Origin: Goekera deserti
Lineage (GTDB): Bacteria; Actinomycetota; Actinomycetes; Mycobacteriales; Geodermatophilaceae
NCBI RefSeq assembly: GCF_010685995.1
Contig: NZ_JAAGWK010000005.1
Coordinates: 248,001-312,000, forward strand
Length of the DNA stretch: 64,000 bases
Reading direction: 5' to 3'
The position numbers and the translations under genes were made by a program. How positions within the stretch are numbered: the stretch's first letter is position 1; each line of letters opens with the position of its first letter. Positions 52,887-60,819 of this stretch are shown piece by piece. The notes below the pieces were generated by a model. That model ran no database searches. It was not told where the DNA came from and saw only the letters and a program-made list of their open reading frames with translations.

Positions 52887-53671
52887 CGGGGTCCTCCGGT
52901 GAAGTGGGCGAGCAGCGCGTCGCTCACCCGTCGGTCCTGCTCCAGGTTGGCCAGGTGCGCCGCGGGCGACAGGGTGAGCAGCTCGGCGCCCGGTATCGGC
53001 CCGGCGATGGCCTCCTGGTGCTCCGGCGGCAGCGCCGGGTCGTCCGCGCCGGACACCACCAGGGTGGGCGCGGTGATCCGGGGCAGGTCCGGGCGCAGGT
53101 CCAGGTCGGCGATGGCCGCGCAGCAGGCGGCGTAGCCCTCGTCGGAGGTGCCGGCGACCATGGCCCGCAGCCGGTCCACCAGCTCCGGGTGGGCGGCCGC
53201 GTAGGCCGGCGTCAGCCACCGGCCGACCACCGTCTCGGCCAGCGAGCCGGTGCCGGCGGACCGGACGGTGGCGGCCCGCTCCAGCCAGCCCTCCCGGTTG
53301 CCGGGGTACGCCGAGCTGCACAGCACCGCCAGCCGGTCGACCCGCTCCGGCTCGCGCGCCGCCAGCCGCAGCGCCGTCATGCCGCCGATCGACAACCCGG
53401 CCACGTGCACGCGGCCCAGGTTGAGCCGGTCCAGCAGGGCCACGACGTCGTCGACGAGGTCGTCGACGGTGGCCCCGCCGGTGCCCGGGCCGTCCCCGAC
53501 CGGGGACCGGCCGTGGCCCCGGGTGTCGTAGCGCACCACCTGCAGGTGCTCGGCGAGCACCGGCACCTGGGGGTCCCACATCTCCAGGGTGGAGCCCAGC
53601 GAGTTCGACAGCAGCACGGCGGGCGCGCCCGCCGGGCCCTCCACGGTCGCGTGCACCTCGACGGCGGTCAC
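52883..53671 (-). CDS. pcaD: 3-oxoadipate enol-lactonase
   Basis: 262 residues, alpha/beta-hydrolase. It opens the enol-lactone to beta-ketoadipate. Visible are SNSLGSTLEMWDPQVPVL (oxyanion region), RYDTRGHGRSPV, the nucleophile elbow AGLSIGGMTAL, an Asp in SGADDPALPP and the His in SPAAHLANLEQ. The GTG at 53671 overlaps the pcaB stop by four bases, and its stop overlaps the pcaC ATG. It is therefore tightly coupled on both sides. The whole pathway acts in the cytoplasm. Confidence 0.93.
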   Translation of the reverse strand: MTAVEVHATVEGPAGAPAVLLSNSLGSTLEMWDPQVPVLAEHLQVVRYDTRGHGRSPVGDGPGTGGATVDDLVDDVVALLDRLNLGRVHVAGLSIGGMTALRLAAREPERVDRLAVLCSSAYPGNREGWLERAATVRSAGTGSLAETVVGRWLTPAYAAAHPELVDRLRAMVAGTSDEGYAACCAAIADLDLRPDLPRITAPTLVVSGADDPALPPEHQEAIAGPIPGAELLTLSPAAHLANLEQDRRVSDALLAHFTGGPR

Positions 53672-55041
53672 TCGGTCCTCGTCTCTGCCGGGGTGTTCTC
53701 GGACGGGTACGGGCCGGCCGCGCTCTGCGCGCGCACCACGTGCCGGGCCAGCACGGCGTCGACCTGGGCCGCGGCCTCGCCGACGTCCGGCGTGCTGTCG
53801 GCGACCAGCGCGGCGCCGTCCACGTCGCCGCGGGCCAGCACCACGTCGGTCAGCGGCAACCCGGTGACGGACGCCTCCCGCACGGCGGCGGCCGCCGCGT
53901 CGTGCGCGGCGGCACGACCCAGCGACGGCGTCAGCGCATCGGCCAGCGCGCCGGCCAGCTGCGGGTCGCCGGCGGCGGCGACGGTGGCGGCCATCCGGTC
54001 CACGTCGAACCGCAGCCCGCCCAGGCTGTCGGCCAGCCAGGCCGCCGCGGAGCCGACGCTGGTCAGCAGGTCACCCAGGGTGGGCCACTCGCTGTGCCAG
54101 GCACCGGCCGCGCGCTCGTGCTCCTGCTCCATCGCGGCCAGCAGGGTGGCCACCAGGCCGGGCGCCCGCCGGGCACAGGCCCGCGCCGAGATGGCGGCCA
54201 CCGGGTTGCGCTTGTGCGGCATCGCCGAGGACCCGCCGCGCTGCTCACCGCTCTCCGCGGCCTCGGCGACCTCGCTCTGGGCGAGCAGCACGACGTCCAG
54301 CGCGACGGTGGCCAGCACGCCCGCCGCGGCACCCAGGGCGCCGGCCAGGTCGGCGACCGGCAACCGGACCGTGGCCCACGGCACCGGCGTGGTGGTCAGC
54401 CCGAGCTCCGCGGCCAGCGCCGCGCGCAGGTCGACCCCCGAGCCGCGGCTGGCCGCGAGCGTGCCCACCGCTCCCCCGTACTGCACCGGCAGGCCGGCGA
54501 CGACGGCCCGCAACCGGTCGCGCGCGCCGTCCAGGCCGGCCAGCCAGCCGGCCGCCTTGAGCCCGGCCGTGGTGGGCAGCGCCTGCTGCATCAGCGTGCG
54601 GCCCATGACGACGTCGTCCCGGTGCTCGGCGGCCAGCCGGGCGGCGGCGTCCGCGGCGGCGGCGAGGTCGGCCTCGATGGCGGCCACGGCGCGGCGGGCC
54701 AGCAGCACCAGCGCGGTGTCCACGACGTCCTGGCTGGTGGCGCCCACGTGCACCGCGACGGCGGCCTGCGGGCCCACCGCCTGGGTCAGCAGCCGCACCA
54801 GCGGGGGCACCGGGTTGCCGGCGTCCGCCGACCGCTCGGCCAGGGTGGCCAGGTCGAGCCGCTCCGGGGCGGCGCAGGCCTCGGCGACGGCCTCCGCCGC
54901 CGTGGCCGGCACCAGGCCGGTGCGCGCCGCGGCCCGGGCCAGCGCCGCCTCGACCTCCAGCAGCGCGTGCAACCAGGCGGTGTCGGACACGGCCGCAGCC
55001 GCACCGCCGCGGGCGAACGTGCCGTCGAAGAGCCTGATCAC
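53668..55041 (-). CDS. pcaB: 3-carboxy-cis,cis-muconate cycloisomerase
   Basis: 457 residues of the fumarase/aspartase superfamily. It turns 3-carboxymuconate into gamma-carboxymuconolactone. Landmarks are HVGATSQDVVDTALVL, the conserved signature GGSSAMPHKRNPVAA and AWHSEWPTLGDLL. The GTG at 55041 (VIRLFDGTFARGG) matches the usual N-terminus; the frame is open upstream through the repeat region. A 211-bp gap with tandem repeats separates it from pcaG, so part of the operon may be controlled there. Confidence 0.93.
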   Translation of the reverse strand: MIRLFDGTFARGGAAAAVSDTAWLHALLEVEAALARAAARTGLVPATAAEAVAEACAAPERLDLATLAERSADAGNPVPPLVRLLTQAVGPQAAVAVHVGATSQDVVDTALVLLARRAVAAIEADLAAAADAAARLAAEHRDDVVMGRTLMQQALPTTAGLKAAGWLAGLDGARDRLRAVVAGLPVQYGGAVGTLAASRGSGVDLRAALAAELGLTTTPVPWATVRLPVADLAGALGAAAGVLATVALDVVLLAQSEVAEAAESGEQRGGSSAMPHKRNPVAAISARACARRAPGLVATLLAAMEQEHERAAGAWHSEWPTLGDLLTSVGSAAAWLADSLGGLRFDVDRMAATVAAAGDPQLAGALADALTPSLGRAAAHDAAAAAVREASVTGLPLTDVVLARGDVDGAALVADSTPDVGEAAAQVDAVLARHVVRAQSAAGPYPSENTPAETRTE

Positions 55042-55114
55042 GCGCCCATCCTGCCCACTCCGCTGCCCCTCGTCCCACCCGAGCCCGGCCGTGCAGCGCG
55101 TCTGCCCCCGCCGC

Positions 55115-55244
55115 ACCCCGGATTCGAGCCCGGCGGAGTCAGGTGAGGAACGGCCCGCACTCCGCACTTGAGCCCGAAAAAGTCAGGTGAGGACGGGCGA
55201 GACCCCGGACTGGAGCCCGGAGAAGTCAGGTGGGGACGGCCGGG
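55115..55244 (+). repeat. Three tandem 43-44 bp repeats between pcaG and pcaB
   Basis: Copies start at 55115, 55159 and 55202. Each holds a core of the form (G/A)(A/C)(T/C)T(C/T/G)GAGCCCG, then a short run ending AGTCAGGTGAGGACGG. The same core occurs at 16639-16656. Being between co-directional operon genes, the copies would be transcribed and could fold into serial hairpins. Confidence 0.75.
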
Positions 55245-55252
55245 CACCGGGG

Positions 55253-55918
55253 TCACACCGCGAAGAAGACGGTCTCGCGGTCTCCCTGGAGCACGATGTC
55301 CAGCCGGTAGCCGTCCTGGGTCGGCGTCGCGATCAGCGTCTGCCGGTCGGCCTCGGGCAGCGAGCGCAGCACGACGTCCTCGGCGTTGGCCTCGGGCTCG
55401 TCACCGAAGTAGATCCGGGTGACCACCCGGTCGAGCAGGCCCCGGGCGAAGACGGAGACGTCGACGTGCGGGGCCTGCAGGCCGCCCTGGCCGTCCGGCA
55501 CCCGGCCGGGCTTGAGGGTGAGGATGCCGTACTCACCGGCCGGCTCCGCGGTCGACGACCGGCCGAAGCCCCGGAATCCGGGCACCGGCCCGGGGCCGGG
55601 CGGCGCGTCCGGGTGGTCGACGTGCCCGTCCGGGTCGACCTGCCAGGTCTCGATCATCGCGTCCGGGACCAGGTCCCCGTTGCCGTCGGTGACCCGGCCG
55701 CGCAGCCAGACCGCACCCGCGGTGCCCTCGGCGACCGCGAACGGGCCGTCCGGCCAGGTCAGGCCGATGGCCAGGTAGGGGCCGACGGTCGCGCTCGGGG
55801 TGAGCCCGAGCCGGAGCGGCTCGTCCAGGAAGCCGCTGCCCCGCCGGGGCGTGCCGGGCCGCCGGTCGTTGCCCTCGACGGCGCCCCGGACCTGGGGCGA
55901 GACGTAGTCGCTGCTCAT
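55253..55918 (-). CDS. pcaG: Protocatechuate 3,4-dioxygenase, alpha subunit
   Basis: 221 residues. It is the non-catalytic half of the intradiol dioxygenase that opens protocatechuate. It has the shared fold segments GLTPSATVGPYLAIGLTWPD, RGRVTDGNGDLVPDAMIETW and PHVDVSVFARGLLDRVVTRI, but lacks the two Tyr and two His iron ligands found in the beta subunit. The ATG at 55918 overlaps the pcaH stop (ATGA), as expected for a one-to-one complex. Confidence 0.95.
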   Translation of the reverse strand: MSSDYVSPQVRGAVEGNDRRPGTPRRGSGFLDEPLRLGLTPSATVGPYLAIGLTWPDGPFAVAEGTAGAVWLRGRVTDGNGDLVPDAMIETWQVDPDGHVDHPDAPPGPGPVPGFRGFGRSSTAEPAGEYGILTLKPGRVPDGQGGLQAPHVDVSVFARGLLDRVVTRIYFGDEPEANAEDVVLRSLPEADRQTLIATPTQDGYRLDIVLQGDRETVFFAV

Positions 55919-56679
55919 GCCACGTCCCCGTCGTCCTCGGTCTCGAAGGGCGTCTGCTCCGCACCGCGCAGCACGATGTCCCAGCGGAAGGCCAGCGCCC
56001 AGTCCGGCTGGGTGCGGTCCAGGTCGAAGGTGCCGATCGCCCGGTCGCGGGCCGCCGCGGGGATCGAGGTGAAGATCGGGTCCTGGGCGAACAGCGGGTC
56101 GCCGGGGAAGTACATCTGGGTGACCAGGCGCTGGGGGAAGGCGCGGCCGAACAGGCTGAAGTGGATGTGCGCCGGGCGCCAGGCGTTGTGGTGGTTGCCC
56201 CAGGGGTAGGCGCCCGGCTTCACGGTGGTGAACTCGTAGCGGCCCAGGCTGTCGGTCATCACCCGGCCGAGGCCGTCGAAGTGCGGGTCCAGCGGGGCCG
56301 GCCAGTTGTCGACCACGTGCCGGTAGCGCCCGGCGGCGTTGGCCTGCCAGACCTCCACCAGCGCGTCGGGGACCGGGCGGCCGTCGCTGTCCAGCACCCG
56401 GCCGAAGACGATGATCCGCTGGCCCTGGGCCTCGCCGCCCATCCGCAGCGTGAGGTCGGCGTCGGCCGGGGTCACCAGGTCCTCGCCGAGCAGCGGGCCG
56501 GTGACCTCGGTGAGCCGGTGCGGCAGGTCGACCGGGGTGCGCAGCGGCGCCCGCAGTGCCGTGCTGCGGTAGCCCGGGTAGGCCAGCGGCGTGCGCCGCT
56601 CGGCCGGCTCGCGCAGGTACCGCGGCAGTGCGGGGCCCTCCTGGCGGGGGAGCGCGCGGCCCCGGTCGGTCGTCGTCAT
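55915..56679 (-). CDS. pcaH: Protocatechuate 3,4-dioxygenase, beta subunit
   Basis: 254 residues, the iron-binding subunit. It splits protocatechuate with O2 to 3-carboxy-cis,cis-muconate. Iron ligands can be seen as Tyr in AAGRYRHVVDNW, Tyr in PGAYPWGNHHNAW, and the two His of RPAHIHFSLFG. The N-terminal region LPRYLREPAERRTPLAYPGY is typical. It is the first gene of pcaHGBDC and is divergent from the IclR regulator across 68 bp. Confidence 0.95.
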   Translation of the reverse strand: MTTTDRGRALPRQEGPALPRYLREPAERRTPLAYPGYRSTALRAPLRTPVDLPHRLTEVTGPLLGEDLVTPADADLTLRMGGEAQGQRIIVFGRVLDSDGRPVPDALVEVWQANAAGRYRHVVDNWPAPLDPHFDGLGRVMTDSLGRYEFTTVKPGAYPWGNHHNAWRPAHIHFSLFGRAFPQRLVTQMYFPGDPLFAQDPIFTSIPAAARDRAIGTFDLDRTQPDWALAFRWDIVLRGAEQTPFETEDDGDVA

Positions 56680-56747
56680 GGCGCGACCGTACGGCGGGCG
56701 CCTACCGTGACCAAGACGACTCTCTCGTCCAGCGGAAGGACGGACGC
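56680..56747. promoter_or_regulatory. Divergent promoter region of pcaH and the IclR regulator
   Basis: Only 68 bp separate the two start codons, so both promoters and any operator must overlap here. CCGTACGG (about 56688-56695) is a small palindrome near pcaH. Control by the adjacent IclR protein is an inference from this layout. Confidence 0.5.
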
Positions 56748-57524
56748 ATGGCCGGCGGCGGCGCCCAGCTCGGCAGGTCGGTCACCTCGCGCGCCCTGGG
56801 GCTGCTCGACGCCTTCGACACCGCCCACCCGCGGCTGTCGCTCACCGAGCTCGCCGACCGCTCGGGCACCCCGCTGGCCACCGCGCACCGGCTCGTCGGC
56901 GAGCTGACCAGCTGGGGGGCGCTGTCCCGGCGCGCCGACGGCCGCTACGAGGTGGGCCGCAAGCTCTGGGACCTCGGCCTGCTCGCGCCGGTGCAGCTGG
57001 AGCTGCGCCAGGTCGCCCTGCCCTTCCTGCTCGACGTGCACACCGCCACCCGGGACACCGTCCACCTCGCCGTCCGGGACGGGCTCACCGCGCTGTACGT
57101 CGAGCGCATCTCCGGCCGGGAGTCGGTGCCCGTGGTCAGCCAGGTGGGCAGCCGGCTGCCGCTGCACGCCGTCGCGGTGGGCAAGGTGCTGCTGGCCGCG
57201 GCGCCGGACGCCGTCGTCGACGCGGCGCTGGCCGCGCCCACGCGCGCCACGGTGCACACCGTCGTCGACCCGGCGGTGCTGCGGGACCAGCTGGCCGAGG
57301 TGGCCCGGCGCGGCCACAGCCGCACCGCCGAGGAGATGTCCCTGGGCACGGCCTCGGTCGCCGTCCCGGTGACGGTGGAGCGCGCGGCCGGCCCGGTGGT
57401 GGTCGCGGCACTGGGCATCGTCGTCCCGGTGCGGCGGCGGGACCTCGCCCGGCTGGTGCCGGTGCTCGAGGTCGCCGCCCGGGGCATCGGCCGGGCCGTG
57501 CTCCGCACCCCGGGCTTCCACTGA
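56748..57524 (+). CDS. IclR family regulator, probable control of pca and pob genes
   Basis: 258 residues: an N-terminal winged helix (about 10-70, LSLTELADRSGTPLATAHRL) and an IclR effector domain (about 75-250, VHTATRDTVHLAVRDGLTAL, LPLHAVAVGKVLLA, RRGHSRTAEEMSLGTASVAV). PcaR, PcaU and PobR of other bacteria belong to this family and respond to beta-ketoadipate, protocatechuate or 4-hydroxybenzoate. Its position between pcaH and pobA supports such a role; which ligand it uses is unknown. AAGGA precedes the ATG at 56748. Confidence 0.92.
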   Translation: MAGGGAQLGRSVTSRALGLLDAFDTAHPRLSLTELADRSGTPLATAHRLVGELTSWGALSRRADGRYEVGRKLWDLGLLAPVQLELRQVALPFLLDVHTATRDTVHLAVRDGLTALYVERISGRESVPVVSQVGSRLPLHAVAVGKVLLAAAPDAVVDAALAAPTRATVHTVVDPAVLRDQLAEVARRGHSRTAEEMSLGTASVAVPVTVERAAGPVVVAALGIVVPVRRRDLARLVPVLEVAARGIGRAVLRTPGFH

Positions 57525-57573
57525 ACGGGAGCGGGGCTCGCCCTACACGGTTGCCGACGTCACACTCAGCGGC

Positions 57574-58740
57574 ATGCGCACTCAGGTGGGGATCATCGGC
57601 GGCGGCCCGGCGGGTCTGCTGCTGTCCCGGATGCTCGCGGCCCAGGGGGTCGACTCCGTGGTGCTGGAGAACCGCTCGCGGTCCTACGTCGAGGCGCGGG
57701 TGCGCGCCGGCATCCTGGAGCAGCACTCGGTACAGACCCTGACCGACCTGGGTCTCGGCGAGCGGCTGCACCGGGAGGGCATGGAGCACCACGGCATCCA
57801 CCTGCAGTTCCCCGGCACCAAGCACCACCTGGACTTCCCCGCGCTGTGCGGTCGCACGGTGTGGATCTACGGGCAGACCGAGGTGGTCAAGGACCTGGTC
57901 GCAGCCCAGCTCGACGGGGGCCCGCCGCTGCTGTTCGAGGTCACCGACGTGCAGCCCGAGGACGTCGACGGCGACTCCCCGCGCATCCGGTTCACCGACT
58001 CCGACGGCGTGCCACACGTGCTGGAGTGCGACGTGATCGCCGGCACCGACGGCTTCCACGGCGTCTCCCGGCCCATCGTCGCCCAGGCCGGTGGGCGCAC
58101 CTGGGAGCGCACCTACCCGTTCTCCTGGCTGGGCATCCTGGCCGACGTCGCGCCCTCGACCGACGACCTGGTCTACGCCTGGCACCCCGACGGCTTCGCG
58201 ATGCACTCGATGCGCTCGCCGTCGGTGTCCCGGCTCTACGTGCAGGTCGACAACGACGACTCGGTGGACAACTGGTCCGACGACCGGATCTGGGAGGCGC
58301 TGGCCACCCGGATGGCACACCCCGGCTGGGAGCTGCGGACCGGCCCGATCTCGCAGAAGTCCATCACCCCGATGCGCTCGTTCGTCTCCGCGCCGATGCG
58401 CCGCGGCCGGCTGTTCCTGGCCGGCGACGCCGCGCACATCGTGCCGCCGACCGGCGCCAAGGGCCTGAACCTGGCCGTCGCCGACGTCACGGTGCTCGCC
58501 ACGGCGCTGGTGCGCCTGCTGCAGGAGAAGGAGACCGACCTGGTCGACGCCTACTCCGACACCGCACTGGCCCGGGTCTGGCGCTGCACCCACTTCAGCT
58601 GGTGGATGACGTCGATGCTGCACCGGTCCGGCGACGACTTCGACGCCGAGCTGGCCCTGTCCCAGCTGCGCCGGGTGTGCACGTCGGAGGCGGCGGCCCG
58701 CGAGCTGGCGGAGAACTACACCGGCCTCCCGATCGGCTGA
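57574..58740 (+). CDS. pobA: 4-hydroxybenzoate 3-monooxygenase
   Basis: 388 residues, the usual PobA length. It hydroxylates 4-hydroxybenzoate to protocatechuate with FAD and NAD(P)H. The FAD site GIIGGGPAGLLLSRMLA, the segment VEARVRAGILEQHSV typical of PobA, the DG motif GTDGFHGVSRP and the second FAD site LFLAGDAAHIVPPTGAKGLN are all present. It lies 49 bp after the IclR gene in the same direction and feeds the pca operon. No ribosome site is evident; CACACT lies 8 nt upstream of the ATG, so it may be leaderless. Confidence 0.95.
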   Translation: MRTQVGIIGGGPAGLLLSRMLAAQGVDSVVLENRSRSYVEARVRAGILEQHSVQTLTDLGLGERLHREGMEHHGIHLQFPGTKHHLDFPALCGRTVWIYGQTEVVKDLVAAQLDGGPPLLFEVTDVQPEDVDGDSPRIRFTDSDGVPHVLECDVIAGTDGFHGVSRPIVAQAGGRTWERTYPFSWLGILADVAPSTDDLVYAWHPDGFAMHSMRSPSVSRLYVQVDNDDSVDNWSDDRIWEALATRMAHPGWELRTGPISQKSITPMRSFVSAPMRRGRLFLAGDAAHIVPPTGAKGLNLAVADVTVLATALVRLLQEKETDLVDAYSDTALARVWRCTHFSWWMTSMLHRSGDDFDAELALSQLRRVCTSEAAARELAENYTGLPIG

Positions 58741-58754
58741 CGCCCCGCCGGGAT

Positions 58755-59819
58755 TCAGGCGGGGACCGGGTCCAGCCGCTCGGCGGGGGCGTCGGCGGCA
58801 CGGTGCCGCCCGGAGCCCAGCAGGGTGGCGACGATCCCGACGACGGCGTAGGCCACGATCACCAGCGCCGCCTGCCCGACCCCGGCGCCGTCGAAGTACG
58901 CGATGCCGCGCACGCCGCTGGTCCCGGCGCCCGGCGGGAGCCACGGCCCGATGGCCGCCCAGAACGGCGGCAGCAGCGGCGCCGGGTAGGCACCGCCCGC
59001 GCTCGGGTTGCCCAGGACGACGAACAGCAGGATGGCCACGCCGATGCCGATCGTCCCGGTCCAGACCTGCAGCGCGGTGGTGAAGGCACCCACTGAGAAC
59101 ACCAGCAGCGCACCGAAGGCGGCCAGGGGCAGCAGGGGGCCCTCCAGCGCGTCCAGCAGCGGTCCGGCGACGAGCACCCCGCCCAGGCCGGAGGCCACCG
59201 CGTACACGGCCAGCGCACCCAGCCGCACGACGCCGCGCTGCCGGGTGAGCGGCCGCGACCCGGCGCTGATGCTGATGATCGAGGCGACCAGGTTCCCGCC
59301 GACCACCCAGCCGACGGCCAGGTAGAACGCGCTCAGGCCGCGGGCGTCGCCCGGCCCGGCCGGCAGCACGTCCTCGGTGGTCAGCGTGCGCTGCTGGCTC
59401 TCCTCGACCCGGCCGAACACCTCGGTCAGCGCCGTGCTCACCGCGCCGCCCTCGGCACCGGAGACCAGCAGCCGGTCCGCGCCGCCCGGGCCCAGGACGA
59501 AGACGCCGTCGACCTGCCGCTCGCGCAGCAGCCGCCGGCCGTCGTCCTCGTCGGTGACCGCCTGGGCGTCCAGCGGGGCGCCGTCGATGGCGTCGAGCTG
59601 GCCGGCGACCGACTGCGCCGTGCCCGCGGGGGCGTCGGGGGCCGCCACCACCGCGACCGGGATGCGGCGCGCCTCGGGGTCGTGGAAGGCGCCGACGTAG
59701 CTCAGCACGAACCCCAGCTGGAGCAGCAGCACGGCGACCACGAGCAGGGCCGCGCGGCGGGTGACGCCGGGCAGCAGCTCCCGCCGGGTCGCCTCGGGGG
59801 CGGGCTGCGCACTCGCCAC
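58755..59819 (-). CDS. ABC-2/YhgE-like membrane protein
   Basis: 354 residues: one N-terminal helix (about 22-42), an extracellular domain of about 130 residues (RIPVAVVAAPDAPAGTAQSV, LLRERQVDGVFVLG), and five C-terminal helices (about 175-340). This layout is that of ABC-2-type permeases and YhgE/Pip-like proteins. The adjacent genes contain no ATPase, so transport is unproven. GAGGAGG lies 5 nt before the GTG at 59819. It converges on pobA with a 14-bp gap. Confidence 0.8.
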   Translation of the reverse strand: MASAQPAPEATRRELLPGVTRRAALLVVAVLLLQLGFVLSYVGAFHDPEARRIPVAVVAAPDAPAGTAQSVAGQLDAIDGAPLDAQAVTDEDDGRRLLRERQVDGVFVLGPGGADRLLVSGAEGGAVSTALTEVFGRVEESQQRTLTTEDVLPAGPGDARGLSAFYLAVGWVVGGNLVASIISISAGSRPLTRQRGVVRLGALAVYAVASGLGGVLVAGPLLDALEGPLLPLAAFGALLVFSVGAFTTALQVWTGTIGIGVAILLFVVLGNPSAGGAYPAPLLPPFWAAIGPWLPPGAGTSGVRGIAYFDGAGVGQAALVIVAYAVVGIVATLLGSGRHRAADAPAERLDPVPA

Positions 59820-59968
59820 GGTGACCTCCTCGTCGCTGCTCGGTGCCGGACACCGACGAGCATGCCTGCCCGGTTGCCGGAAGCAACCCCCGGCGACGGT
59901 GACCCCGCGCTCCTCCCGCCGGCCGCACCGGCCTCGTCGGCCCGGCCCGGGACACCTACCGTGGGTGG

Positions 59969-60448
59969 GTGCACCGTTCCCCGCACCGCACCCGCGCGCT
60001 CCCGGCCGTCCTGCTCGCCGGCGCCGTGGCGCTGTCCGGCTGCGGCTCCGACGAGCCCCCGGCGGGCACCGCGGCCGTCCCGTCGTCCCCGTCCGGAGCG
60101 GGCGGCAGCACGACGGAGCCGGCACCGGCGTCGGGCACCGAGCTGACGGTCACCGTGCGCTCCGGCGGCGAGGACGCCGAGCAGACGTGGACGCTGCGGT
60201 GCGCACCGGACGGCGGGGACCACCCGGACCCGGCGGGCGCGTGCGCCGCGCTCGCGGCGGGCGGCGCCACAGCACTCGACCCGGTCGCCGGGGACACGGT
60301 GTGCAGCCAGGTGTTCGGCGGCCCGCAGACCGCCGTCGTCACCGGCACCCGGGACGGGCAGCAGGTGGACACCACGGTGCAGCGCAGCAACGGCTGCGAG
60401 ATCGCCCGCTGGAACCGGCTCGTCCCGCTGGTGCCCGCCGTCAGCTGA
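59969..60448 (+). CDS. Subtilisin inhibitor-like (SSI family) lipoprotein
   Basis: 159 residues. The signal PAVLLAGAVALSGC ends in a lipobox. A Ser/Thr/Pro/Gly linker leads to an SSI-like domain: WTLRCAPDGGDHPDPAGAC, DTVCSQVFGGPQTAVVTGTR and SNGCEIARWNRL. The four domain cysteines fit the two disulfides of Streptomyces subtilisin inhibitor. It would inhibit, or bind, a serine protease at the cell surface rather than free in the medium. The GTG at 59969 follows TACCGT (59957-59962) by 6 nt, which suggests a leaderless transcript. Confidence 0.85.
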   Translation: MHRSPHRTRALPAVLLAGAVALSGCGSDEPPAGTAAVPSSPSGAGGSTTEPAPASGTELTVTVRSGGEDAEQTWTLRCAPDGGDHPDPAGACAALAAGGATALDPVAGDTVCSQVFGGPQTAVVTGTRDGQQVDTTVQRSNGCEIARWNRLVPLVPAVS

Positions 60449-60549
60449 ACGCGCCTGTCAGTTGTCGCAGGTCATGCCGGTCATCTTCGGCCACTTCTGC
60501 CCGCCCGGACTGCCGAGGACGGATCGTTCCCGACCATAGGTTGACACCC

Positions 60550-60768
60550 ATGGTCTCCACGCTCCTGCTCCTCGGCGGCACCTTCGTCGCCCTGCTCCTG
60601 CTGCTCGCGCTCATCGTCCGGCTGAGCGCCCGGCCGGCCGACCGCCGCGGCACCGGCGGGTCCCGGGACCCCCGGATGCCCTCCTGGGTCGCCGACCAGG
60701 GCCGCCCGCACCCGGACGCGTGGGCCCCGCTGACCCCGACGACCAGCGAGATGCGCTCCGTCCGCTGA
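60550..60768 (+). CDS. Small single-helix membrane protein
   Basis: 72 residues: MVSTLLLLGGTFVALLLLLA is one N-terminal helix, followed by a basic and Pro-rich cytoplasmic tail ending in TPTTSEMRSVR. There is no ribosome site; the ATG at 60550 follows TAGGTT (60537-60542) by 7 nt, which fits a leaderless transcript. Unknown function. Confidence 0.65.
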   Translation: MVSTLLLLGGTFVALLLLLALIVRLSARPADRRGTGGSRDPRMPSWVADQGRPHPDAWAPLTPTTSEMRSVR

Positions 60769-60819
60769 CGGCCGGGCGGTTCGGCTGGATTCCGGGGCGA
60801 CCCTCCCGACAACCACAAG

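Noticed and set aside
55115-55244. CRISPR array
   Set aside because: Three directly adjoining imperfect units without spacers; no cas genes in the window.
57136-59955. 939-codon minus-strand open frame opposite the IclR regulator and pobA and out of frame with the gene at 58755
   Set aside because: It is covered by pobA and the IclR gene on the plus strand and by a different frame of the ABC-2-like gene.
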